Assembly (NCBI GenBank): GCA_035560935.1 | Contig: DATMYQ010000226.1 | Location: forward strand, 1 to 25,163 | Reading direction: 5' to 3' | DNA: 25,163 nt | Source: DATMYQ01 sp035560935 | GTDB taxonomy: Bacteria; Bacillota; Negativicutes; Sporomusales; Sporomusaceae | Shown here: positions 16,299 through 22,656 of the stretch, piece by piece | How positions within the stretch are numbered: position 1 is the stretch's first letter | Layout of the letters: the number at the start of each line of letters is the position of its first letter | The notes under the pieces: model-generated | Seen by the model: only the letters and a program-made list of their open reading frames with translations | The model's database searches: none | What the model was told of the DNA's origin: nothing | Made by a program: the position numbers and the translations under genes

Positions 16299-16609
16299 TG
16301 GATAAGGAAATGCTGGCACGGATTGACCAGTGCCAAACGCGGGGAGAAAGAGCAGCGTTGGTTACCATCGTCGAAACCCGCGGCTCGACTCCCCGCAAAG
16401 CCGGTAGCAAGATGTTGGTCACGAAGGACGGACGGTGCTGTGGTACCATTGGTGGCGGCTGCGGCGAAGCGGAGGTGCGCCGCCAGGCGTTGACCGCGCT
16501 GGATGAGGAACAGTCCTGTCTGTATACAGTTTCTATGTCCAACCAGACGGCGGCGGACGAAGGCATGGTCTGCGGCGGGACGATGGAGGTATTTATTCAA
16601 TTGCTGTAA
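16298..16609 (+). CDS. XdhC/CoxI N-terminal domain protein (split XdhC partner)
   Basis: This 103-aa protein is a stand-alone XdhC/CoxI domain. It keeps GSTPRKAGSKMLV (from residue 29), CCGTIGGGCGEAEV with Cys55, and the closing MVCGGTMEVFIQ with Cys92, the conserved motifs of the family. GCAGGAGGGAG precedes it, and its start overlaps the previous stop. Together with the Rossmann protein it reconstitutes a full XdhC, so the two probably act as a heteromer on the aldehyde oxidoreductase. Confidence 0.88.
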   Translation: MDKEMLARIDQCQTRGERAALVTIVETRGSTPRKAGSKMLVTKDGRCCGTIGGGCGEAEVRRQALTALDEEQSCLYTVSMSNQTAADEGMVCGGTMEVFIQLL

Positions 16610-16610
16610 A

Positions 16611-16620
16611 GGGGGGGGGG
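16611..16620. repeat. Run of ten G after the XdhC operon
   Basis: Ten consecutive G follow the stop codon by one base. Such runs slip during replication and sequencing, so the exact length is uncertain. It lies outside coding sequence. Confidence 0.8.
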
Positions 16621-16669
16621 CCGGACAGTAACATTACCACTGAGCAACAACAATAACAAAGACAAACTC

Positions 16670-16698
16670 TTGCCAAGAATGACATACTGTGATATATG
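16670..16698 (+). promoter_or_regulatory. Candidate sigma-A promoter of the ABC-F leader
   Basis: TTGCCA, a 17-base spacer, and TATATG. It lies about 35 nt before the leader ORF and would start the transcript that carries the tandem terminators and the ABC-F gene. Confidence 0.55.
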
Positions 16699-16732
16699 TA
16701 TAAAAGGAAGTTGTAATTTTTAAGGAGGTGAC

Positions 16733-16858
16733 ATGATGAAACAGCTCAGCTCAGTCGGCAGTATATTGACGGCGTTGGCGCACTACGTATCCCGCATTAC
16801 AGCATTTTATGCTTTTTACGGGAGTAGTCTGTCCAAAACCTCATATCTGACTTACTGA
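16733..16858 (+). CDS. 41-codon leader peptide upstream of the ABC-F gene
   Basis: A short ORF begins ATG-ATG after TAAGGAGGTGA, a full match to the 16S anti-Shine-Dalgarno. It encodes 41 residues starting MMKQLSSVGS, with a hydrophobic aromatic middle (ITAFYAFYG) and the end SYLTY. There is no cysteine or export cleavage site. It ends 22 nt before the first hairpin of the leader. Small ORFs in this place before ABC-F genes usually serve as ribosome-stalling sensors. Alternatives are a free small peptide or a chance ORF, but the ideal ribosome site argues against chance. No family recognised. Confidence 0.55.
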   Translation: MMKQLSSVGSILTALAHYVSRITAFYAFYGSSLSKTSYLTY

Positions 16859-16879
16859 GCAGCGTATCGTCATGCCATC

Positions 16880-16936
16880 GGGTTCCGGAAAACCCAACAC
16901 TCGGAGAGGCGATGCCTTGCCCGGGTGTTGTTTTTT
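16880..16936 (+). terminator. Leader terminator 1 (candidate attenuator)
   Basis: CAACACTCGG pairs with CCGGGTGTTG (one G-U pair), followed by TTTTTTATT. A second small stem, GGGTT/AACCC (16880-16895), ends exactly where the terminator arm begins, so the two compete for bases. It lies between the leader ORF and the ABC-F gene. Confidence 0.75.
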
Positions 16937-17022
16937 ATTCGCGCCGGAATTTTCCATTCTTGCGCCAGGGAGGGATCTGTGCCCTTTGCTGCGCGTTTTA
17001 TCATCCGTCTCTGTCCTGCGAT

Positions 17023-17066
17023 AAAAACTCCCGGGCCGGCTATGTTGCTGGCGCGGGAGTTTTTTG
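17023..17066 (+). terminator. Leader terminator 2 (candidate attenuator)
   Basis: AAAAACTCCCG pairs with CGGGAGTTTTT, continued inward by GCCGGC/GCTGGC, with the T run inside the right arm. It is a very strong intrinsic terminator only about 75 nt before the ABC-F start, with no gene in between for it to terminate. Confidence 0.85.
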
Positions 17067-17139
17067 TCCGCAGCCGGCTTTCTCCGCTGAGTTTTTTTCT
17101 GGTTCCCGCTCTCGACAACGAAAGGAGAATCAGATTATT

Positions 17140-19023
17140 ATGATTGAATTAGCATTGCGTAACCTTGAAAAATACTACGGAGCCCACCATTTGCTGCAGG
17201 GAGTGACCCTGGAGGTCCAGACCGGCGACCGCATCGCTCTGTTAGGCGCCAACGGCGCCGGCAAAAGCACATTGTTCCAAATTGTTGCCGGCCACTCCGC
17301 TTTCGACGCCGGCGAAAGAATGCTTCGGAAAGGTGCTGTTATCGGCTTGCTGGAGCAAATCCCCGGCGCACCTCCCGGCTTGAATGCCCGGCAGGTTCTT
17401 GGCTCCGCCTATGGAGAACTGTTGGCAATCAAGGAGCAAATGAATCAACTGGAGGAAGGCATGGCCGATCCCGCCGGTCTGGAAATGAAACTGGAACAGT
17501 ACGGCCGGCTGCAGCAGCGGTTTGAAACGGGCCGGGGCTATGATATGGAAGAAAACCTGCATCGCGTTTGCACCGGTCTTGACCTTGGCCCCACACTGCT
17601 TTCCACCGCTTTCACGGCCTTAAGCGGCGGTGAAAAAAGCCGGGTGATGCTGGGAAAACTGCTGCTGCAAAAACCGGACCTGTTGCTGTTGGACGAACCC
17701 ACCAATCATCTGGACGTCAAGGCACTGGAATGGCTGGAAGAGTTTTTGTGCCAATACCCGGGAACCGTCATCGTCATATCCCATGACCGTTATTTTTTAA
17801 ATCAGGTGGCTACCCGCGTGCTGGAACTGGAGGAAAGTATCATCCAGACTTATGAAGGCAATTACTCCTATTATCTTGCCGAAAAGGAGGCCCGGCGAGT
17901 CCGCCGGCAGGAAAAGTTCAACGAGGAACAAAAAAACATCCGGCGCATGGAATCCGCCGCCCGCCGGATGCACGACTGGGCACAACGTGCCGACAATCCC
18001 GGCATGCACAAACGGGCGTTTCAGATGGAAAAACGCATCGCCCGCCTGCAAAAGACGCCGCCTCCGCCACGGGAACGGCGCATAAATACCTCTTTTCAGG
18101 AAGAACGGTTTTCCGGTCAGGAAGTGTTACTGGCCCAGCAGCTATTTGTGTCATTTTCCGGCCAGCCGGTTCTCTGCGGGCTCAGTTGTACGCTGCACAA
18201 GCGAGAACGGGTGGCGCTACTGGGCGCCAACGGAGCGGGAAAATCCACCTTAATGAAGACTCTGGCCGGAGAAATCCAGCCTGACCAGGGTGTTTGCCGC
18301 CTGGGACCCAGCATCCGTTTCGCCTATCTGCCGCAAACGGTCACTTTTGAGTGCCCGGCGGCCAGCGTCCTGGACACCGTCCGACAGGAGCTGGAGATGG
18401 GTGAAACAGAAGCCCGCAGTCTCCTGGCGCGCTATCTGTTTCACGGTGAAGCGGTACACCGCAGCAGCGGCAATCTGTCCGGCGGGGAAAAGAGCCGCCT
18501 TCGCCTGTGCCTGCTGATGCAGCGGGACATGAATCTGCTGCTGCTGGATGAGCCCACCAATCATTTGGATATTCCGTCCCGTGAATGGCTGGAAGAGTCC
18601 TTGTCCCAATTCTCCGGGGCCATTCTGTTTGTGTCTCATGACCGTTATTTTATCAGCCGATTCGCCACAAAAATCTGGGAACTCAACAAGGGTAAACTGA
18701 CGGAACACGTATACGGTTATGATGAATACCGGTTAAAACAGCATTCAGCTCCTGTTCCGCCTGTTTTTCCCGCGGCGGTTCCGCCACCCAGCTCCCCAGC
18801 CCACGAACGGGCTTCAAATAAAAAACACAACCCACCGGAAGGGCGTATTCCCGGGGCCGCCATCGAGGAAGCGATATTGGAACTGGAAACGGCGCTGGCG
18901 GTTTTGGAAAAGCAGATGGCGCTGTGCGGCAGCGATTTTGCCGCTTTACATCCTTTACTGCAGCAAAAAGAGGAGTGGGAGCAACAACGGGAAGCGTTAT
19001 ACCAACGCTGGATTTTCAAATAA
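17140..19023 (+). CDS. ABC-F family ATPase (ribosome-protection type candidate)
   Basis: This 627-aa soluble protein has two ABC domains and no membrane segments. Domain 1 has GANGAGKST (36-44), LSGGEKSR (161-168), LLLLDEPTNHLD and ISHDRYF. Domain 2 repeats GANGAGKST (362-370), LSGGEKSR, LLLLDEPTNHLD and VSHDRYF. The interdomain linker is basic and helical (RRMESAARRMHDWAQRAD), the part that enters the ribosomal E site. A C-terminal coiled coil follows (EEAILELETALAVLEKQM). ABC-F proteins dislodge antibiotics or adjust the peptidyl-transferase centre. The leader with terminators points to an inducible, antibiotic-responding member. The start is ATG with AAAGGAGAA upstream; an open frame extends further but crosses both leader hairpins. 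Confidence 0.92.
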   Translation: MIELALRNLEKYYGAHHLLQGVTLEVQTGDRIALLGANGAGKSTLFQIVAGHSAFDAGERMLRKGAVIGLLEQIPGAPPGLNARQVLGSAYGELLAIKEQMNQLEEGMADPAGLEMKLEQYGRLQQRFETGRGYDMEENLHRVCTGLDLGPTLLSTAFTALSGGEKSRVMLGKLLLQKPDLLLLDEPTNHLDVKALEWLEEFLCQYPGTVIVISHDRYFLNQVATRVLELEESIIQTYEGNYSYYLAEKEARRVRRQEKFNEEQKNIRRMESAARRMHDWAQRADNPGMHKRAFQMEKRIARLQKTPPPPRERRINTSFQEERFSGQEVLLAQQLFVSFSGQPVLCGLSCTLHKRERVALLGANGAGKSTLMKTLAGEIQPDQGVCRLGPSIRFAYLPQTVTFECPAASVLDTVRQELEMGETEARSLLARYLFHGEAVHRSSGNLSGGEKSRLRLCLLMQRDMNLLLLDEPTNHLDIPSREWLEESLSQFSGAILFVSHDRYFISRFATKIWELNKGKLTEHVYGYDEYRLKQHSAPVPPVFPAAVPPPSSPAHERASNKKHNPPEGRIPGAAIEEAILELETALAVLEKQMALCGSDFAALHPLLQQKEEWEQQREALYQRWIFK

Positions 19024-19107
19024 AAAAACGCGTTGCCAGATGTCGCAGGGACGGGTAGCAGATGCTGATATCGTTGAATCCCAATGGATGCAAGCAACTA
19101 TTGCTTA

Positions 19108-19136
19108 TTGAAAACGATTATCGATAATGATACAAT
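19108..19136 (+). promoter_or_regulatory. Sigma-A promoter with Fur-like palindrome
   Basis: TTGAAA, a 17-base spacer, and TACAAT form a near-consensus promoter. The spacer holds the perfect palindrome ATTATCGATAAT (19117-19128), which continues as GATAATGATAC, matching 10 of 11 bases of half the Fur box. A repressor bound there would block polymerase. Just upstream is AAGCAA-CTA-TTGCTT (19092-19106). Confidence 0.6.
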
Positions 19137-19199
19137 AATATCGCGAAAACGTGGAGTAAAACTTGTGTTTTCAGCAACTGAAATGAGGAAGTGTGAGTT

Positions 19200-19520
19200 A
19201 TGTGCATGTCGTGCGATGAAACGTCCCGGATTTTTTCTGTTGAAATTGTAACCCAGGAACCGGTCAGCAATAATATGGATTTGTATAAAGCGATTGCCCA
19301 TCGATTGTTTCAAAACAAGGTCATCTCACTTATTAACGTGGGCAACAATCGTGCTTATGTAGAAAATGATCAACAAATTTTCGGTTTTGAACTCCATTTA
19401 ACGAATCGGCACAACCCGGCGGAAGTCACCCTGGCGAATGTTGGGAAGGCGCTGGAAGGCCTTTTGTCACAGTTCGAAGGGTATTCGGATATACAGATAA
19501 AGCAAGCGAAGGAAGCATAA
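19200..19520 (+). CDS. Hypothetical protein, possibly metal-regulated
   Basis: The 106-aa protein is not recognised. It begins MCMSCDE with two cysteines, has a central mixed helix/strand region (DLYKAIAHRLFQNKVISLI) and a helical C-terminus (ANVGKALEGLLSQFEGY). There is no signal peptide or membrane segment. The ATG has GAGGAAG about eight bases upstream, and a strong promoter with a Fur-like palindrome lies 64 nt before it. Iron or other metal control is therefore likely if that site is real. It is a single-gene unit followed by a gene fragment. Confidence 0.7.
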   Translation: MCMSCDETSRIFSVEIVTQEPVSNNMDLYKAIAHRLFQNKVISLINVGNNRAYVENDQQIFGFELHLTNRHNPAEVTLANVGKALEGLLSQFEGYSDIQIKQAKEA

Positions 19521-19645
19521 ACATTCGGTGAAAGAGGAGTCAAGACGAGGAGACGATGGTTCTGCCTGAACATCCGAAATCTAAAGGGAAAGAGTGCCGC
19601 CAAACCCACGAACACTTGTGAACGAAAAAAATGTAGGAGAAGATC

Positions 19646-19957
19646 ATGAGGTTTAGTGAAATTTTAAATAGAATTACTGGGTTACGCTGTCCGGTCTTCG
19701 GAATCTCCTGGGATCCAACCGAGGACAACAGAAACATTGCGAGGCGCATTATCCTTTTTCTTGAAGCAAAAAGAGAGGGACAGAAGGGATACTCCGTTTT
19801 CTGTCACAAAAGATTTGCTGGTAGTGGCGCTACTACCGCCCCTTATTTACTTGGACCGATTCGGAACAATAAATGTACGGTCCAGATTATCCAGCCAAGT
19901 TTTCCGCCCGTGATCGAAAGTCCGGACCACAATTTTATCGGAATAAAGATACAGTGA
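19646..19957 (+). pseudogene. Truncated start of a DUF6650-like gene
   Basis: AGGAGA and ATG introduce a 103-codon frame. Its first 43 residues (MRFSEILNRITGLRCPVFGI, then SWDPTEDNRNIARRIILFLE) look like the N-terminus of a widespread uncharacterised family that I recall as DUF6650. In that family FLE is normally followed by DRRVL and a much longer protein. Here the match stops near residue 43 (about 19775), and the frame runs on through unrelated sequence into the antisense end of the phosphoesterase gene. I read this as a broken gene whose remainder was lost at a rearrangement junction. Confidence 0.55.
19820..19837 (-). terminator. Possible terminator of the phosphoesterase gene
   Basis: On the minus strand GGTAGT-AGCGCC-ACTACC is followed by AGCAAATCTTTT, ten bases after the stop codon. 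The stem is short and the T run delayed, so this is tentative. Confidence 0.35.
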
Positions 19958-20869
19958 ATTGGTCCAGATGTTTTTTCTGTCCAAGTCGGCATTATGTATA
20001 TTGGTGACCCGGCCTTCATAAAGATTGATGTCCGCGGCATAGGCTGGATCGGTGGCGGGGGTATGCGTATGCCCGGAAACCCATAAGAGAATTTGATCGT
20101 TGTCATAGATAATGTCGCGGATTTGTTCTTCTGGCTGTGCAATGAACCGTGGTGTATTGGCAAATTTATTGGTAGCGTTCGATAGCGTTCCGTTCAGCGG
20201 TCCATGGAAAAAAATGATGGTAGGGGTCGTTTGATTGGCATGCAATGTTTTCCGCAGCCAGTCTAACTGGCCTGGGGACATCTCTGTGAGGTTCACTGGT
20301 GCGTCAAGTGAATCCACTGATAAGTAAACCAGCAAGTATTTCCCCTGTCTTTGGGTATAGAACAGCTCCGAAAGACCCCATGTTTGTTTAAACCGTTCAA
20401 GCTTTTGTTGCCGCATAGCGGCGTCAGCTGTGATAAAATGCTGCTTCGGGGAAAAGGCACTGGTATATATGTAATCATGGTTTCCATTGACAAAGTGCAC
20501 AGGCTTTTTTAACTGGTCAAAATAGGTTTTGCAATAAGCATATTCTTCATCGTTTGCAAATTGGGCGACAACGTCACCCAGGACATCAATCTGACCGACA
20601 TCCTCCCAGGCATTAATATCGTCTATCAGTGCATTTTTGCCATCCATAATGTGTTGCCGTGTCTGTAGACTGGGATATTCCCGCGTCCGTGATGGCAGAT
20701 GGGGGTCACCCAGTACGACAATGCGATAGTAATTCGCCGGGACAGCATCTGTTTTTTGCATTTCATTGTCAAAAGGTGCCGCCGGCACCTGGGAAGAGAT
20801 AAACCGTCCCGGCAAGCAAACCATTCCGCCACCGATTGCCAGAACCTTTAAAAAATCGCGTCTTTTCAT
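19847..20869 (-). CDS. Tat-exported calcineurin-like metallophosphoesterase
   Basis: This 340-aa protein begins MKRRDFLKVLAIGGG, a twin-arginine signal, so it is folded in the cytoplasm and exported. The two-metal phosphoesterase motifs are in order: GDPH (Asp55, His57), GDVV (Asp99), NGNHD (Asn130, His131), a later FFHG histidine, and SGHTH near the C-terminus. Substrates in this class range from nucleotides to phospholipids or peptidoglycan precursors and cannot be told here. The chosen start has GAGGAG upstream; an in-frame ATG seven codons earlier overlaps that ribosome site. It stands alone between two gene remnants, which suggests insertion or rearrangement. Confidence 0.88.
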   Translation of the reverse strand: MKRRDFLKVLAIGGGMVCLPGRFISSQVPAAPFDNEMQKTDAVPANYYRIVVLGDPHLPSRTREYPSLQTRQHIMDGKNALIDDINAWEDVGQIDVLGDVVAQFANDEEYAYCKTYFDQLKKPVHFVNGNHDYIYTSAFSPKQHFITADAAMRQQKLERFKQTWGLSELFYTQRQGKYLLVYLSVDSLDAPVNLTEMSPGQLDWLRKTLHANQTTPTIIFFHGPLNGTLSNATNKFANTPRFIAQPEEQIRDIIYDNDQILLWVSGHTHTPATDPAYAADINLYEGRVTNIHNADLDRKNIWTNSLYLYSDKIVVRTFDHGRKTWLDNLDRTFIVPNRSK

Positions 20870-20924
20870 GATTTGATCACATCTCCTCATTCATTGTCGC
20901 ACCGCCGGAGCGGCTCGCTGTTAG

Positions 20925-20945
20925 AACGGTTTTTCCGCAACCGTT
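20925..20945. repeat. Inverted repeat upstream of the phosphoesterase gene
   Basis: AACGGTT and AACCGTT are perfect 7-bp arms separated by seven bases, about 55 bp before the phosphoesterase start. It could be an operator or a leader hairpin. Confidence 0.4.
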
Positions 20946-21003
20946 GCTACTTTTTATTAATGTTAATTTTGAAAATTCCAGGTCGAGTAATGCATGAATA
21001 GCC

Positions 21004-21276
21004 TTCTCTATTCTGGGTGAAGTGACCGAATTCATCGGCGCGGAACATATTTTGGCCCGGCATGCCGCGAATGAACAGGTTGCTGAGGGAATTTTAAAGC
21101 TTGTTGCGCGGATGGAGAAACGGGCAATGGCCGTGGGAGAAGACATTCGCGGCGGGCAGCCCACCGGCGGCAATATTAAGGGCGGGCTCACTACGATTGA
21201 AGAAAAATCTCTGGGGGCCATTGCCAAAGCCGGTACGGCTCCCATTCAGGCAGTATATGAATATGGCTCGCTTTAA
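21004..21276 (+). pseudogene. Internal fragment of a UxaA-type altronate dehydratase gene
   Basis: The peptide TEFIGAEHILARHAANEQVA, then GGLTTIEEKSLGAIAKAGTA and PIQAVYEYGSL, matches a middle-to-late stretch of the UxaA/GarD hydrolyase family. A full catalytic protein is about 390 residues or more; only about 90 codons remain. A stop lies just upstream, homology begins abruptly near 21004, and the frame ends where family members continue for over 100 residues. No ribosome site is seen. It is a relic, not a functional gene. Confidence 0.75.
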
Positions 21277-21278
21277 TG

Positions 21279-21315
21279 AAAAAACGCACTTTAGCTTTGT
21301 GTAAAGTGCGTTTTT
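21279..21315. terminator. Bidirectional terminator
   Basis: AAAAACGCACTTTA pairs with TAAAGTGCGTTTTT around eight bases. A runs on the left and T runs on the right let it work both ways. On the minus strand it closes the M20/DUF3100 operon 20 bases after its last stop. Confidence 0.85.
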
Positions 21316-21334
21316 GTCTGCAGACTAAGGTTTT

Positions 21335-21781
21335 TCAGATCAGACCTTCGACTTTCAGCATTGTTTGGGCGATCATCGTGGCAAACACGAAGGTGCCGGT
21401 ATATACAAGCAGAGCAATGACGACGATTCGCCAGGACATGTTTTTGAACATATCGAGGTCTTTGCCCACAGCCAGGCCTGCATAAGCCAGAATTGGCGTG
21501 GCCAGAGCCATGAATTCCACCTTGTTGGTGTAAGCCAGTACGGTTTTGGCGATTGGCGAAATCGGTGAGGTCGACAATACCGCCAGAATGGAAATCCAAA
21601 AAACCATCGGCAGTTTAAAAGGCAGATAGTTGGCCAGCGCCATCCCCAGCAGCGTAAGGATCATCATGAACAGATAGCCGCCGATGGCCATGTCGACCGG
21701 ATGTCCGTAGCCGACGGTGTTGCCGGCTACGGTAATAATGCCGGTAACTGCAAAGATTATAATTGTTTCCATCCAGTTCAT
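21335..21781 (-). CDS. Membrane protein, partner of the DUF3100 transporter-like protein
   Basis: This 148-aa protein has four or five membrane segments: METIIIFAVTGIITVAG at the start, then YLFMMILTLLGMALANYLP, a further pair, and IVVIALLVYTGTFVFATMI at the end. The stretch ATPILAYAGLAVGKDL resembles the last part of LrgB/CidB- and DUF340-like carriers. It overlaps the DUF3100 stop (TAATG), so the two are coupled and probably form one complex. No characterised family assigned. Confidence 0.8.
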   Translation of the reverse strand: MNWMETIIIFAVTGIITVAGNTVGYGHPVDMAIGGYLFMMILTLLGMALANYLPFKLPMVFWISILAVLSTSPISPIAKTVLAYTNKVEFMALATPILAYAGLAVGKDLDMFKNMSWRIVVIALLVYTGTFVFATMIAQTMLKVEGLI

Positions 21782-22584
21782 TACAGCTTCGCCCCCTTAT
21801 CCCGTTTGGGTCCGATGATCGGTGTCAGTACACGGTACAGATAGTTCGTCACCGGCAGCGAAATAAACAGGCAGAAGTAAATGCCGATAACCGTTGTCAG
21901 CAGGTTACTGGCGCCGGCGTACATCAGTATTTCGTTCTTGTATTCGGGGAACACCACGGCAATGGCGCCCGAAGCAGCGGCCATCATGCTGCCGGATCCC
22001 ACGCCGGCGCCCATCGCCAGCGCGAATGGATGAAAAATATTGGTCGCGGCCAGGTAGCCGGCCAACAAGCCCAGCCAAACGGCGCCGAACACGGTGCCGC
22101 AGATATATACGGCCATAACGCCGCGACCTTCTGGTGAATCGAGACCGTATTTTTCACCAATGATGGCGATATTTGGTTCCCGGTCGATGGAAAAGGTGGC
22201 GCCGACCGCTTCCCTACCCAGGCCAAGCATAATAGCCACTGGCAGACCCAGAATGACCGTGCCGAAAAAATGTCCCAATTCCTGCAGTGACAACGACAGG
22301 CCGGATTGAGCCACTTTTGCCACCTGCGGTCCGATAATCACACCGAGCTTAGTTACCAGCATCAGGGCAATCAGACTCAGGATATGAGAGGAAGCCTTCA
22401 TTTCTTCGAGTTTGATTTGTTTTAACCGCGGCCAGCTGATGATGCCACCAATAATCATGGCGTACAGCATCGGCAGGAACAACAGGACTCCTGCGCCCAA
22501 CGGTATTTTTACCGTGCCGATCCACTCTGAAATAATAACAATAAAAAATGCAAAGAGAAATATTTTACCGTGTTTTGCCAACAA
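21781..22584 (-). CDS. DUF3100 family membrane protein, probable transporter subunit
   Basis: This 267-aa protein has about seven or eight membrane segments. I recognise it as DUF3100, an uncharacterised family. Visible landmarks are the hydrophobic start (IFLFAFFIVIISEWIG), GLPVAIMLGLGREAVGATFS, the re-entrant-like GAGVGSGSMMAAASGAIAVV, and a final helix before the basic tail. The start is TTG, with AAGGAGGCGG in ideal position. Encoded 72 nt after an amidohydrolase and coupled to a second membrane protein, it probably imports the amidohydrolase substrate. Confidence 0.8.
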   Translation of the reverse strand: MLAKHGKIFLFAFFIVIISEWIGTVKIPLGAGVLLFLPMLYAMIIGGIISWPRLKQIKLEEMKASSHILSLIALMLVTKLGVIIGPQVAKVAQSGLSLSLQELGHFFGTVILGLPVAIMLGLGREAVGATFSIDREPNIAIIGEKYGLDSPEGRGVMAVYICGTVFGAVWLGLLAGYLAATNIFHPFALAMGAGVGSGSMMAAASGAIAVVFPEYKNEILMYAGASNLLTTVIGIYFCLFISLPVTNYLYRVLTPIIGPKRDKGAKL

Positions 22585-22656
22585 GATTTTCCGCCTCCTT
22601 TATATTTAAAATAGACAGGATGGTCGATGCCAGGCTTCCCTCCTTCGGACATGTAT

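Noticed and set aside
16912..17139. N-terminal extension of the ABC-F frame
   Set aside because: It crosses both leader terminators and gives non-conserved Cys/Arg/Phe-rich sequence. The ATG at 17140 has a good ribosome site and starts at the first ABC strand.
19556..19621. 21-codon ORF after GAGGAG between the 106-aa gene and the DUF6650-like fragment
   Set aside because: Ribosome-site spacing is only about three bases, and the polar peptide has no distinguishing feature.
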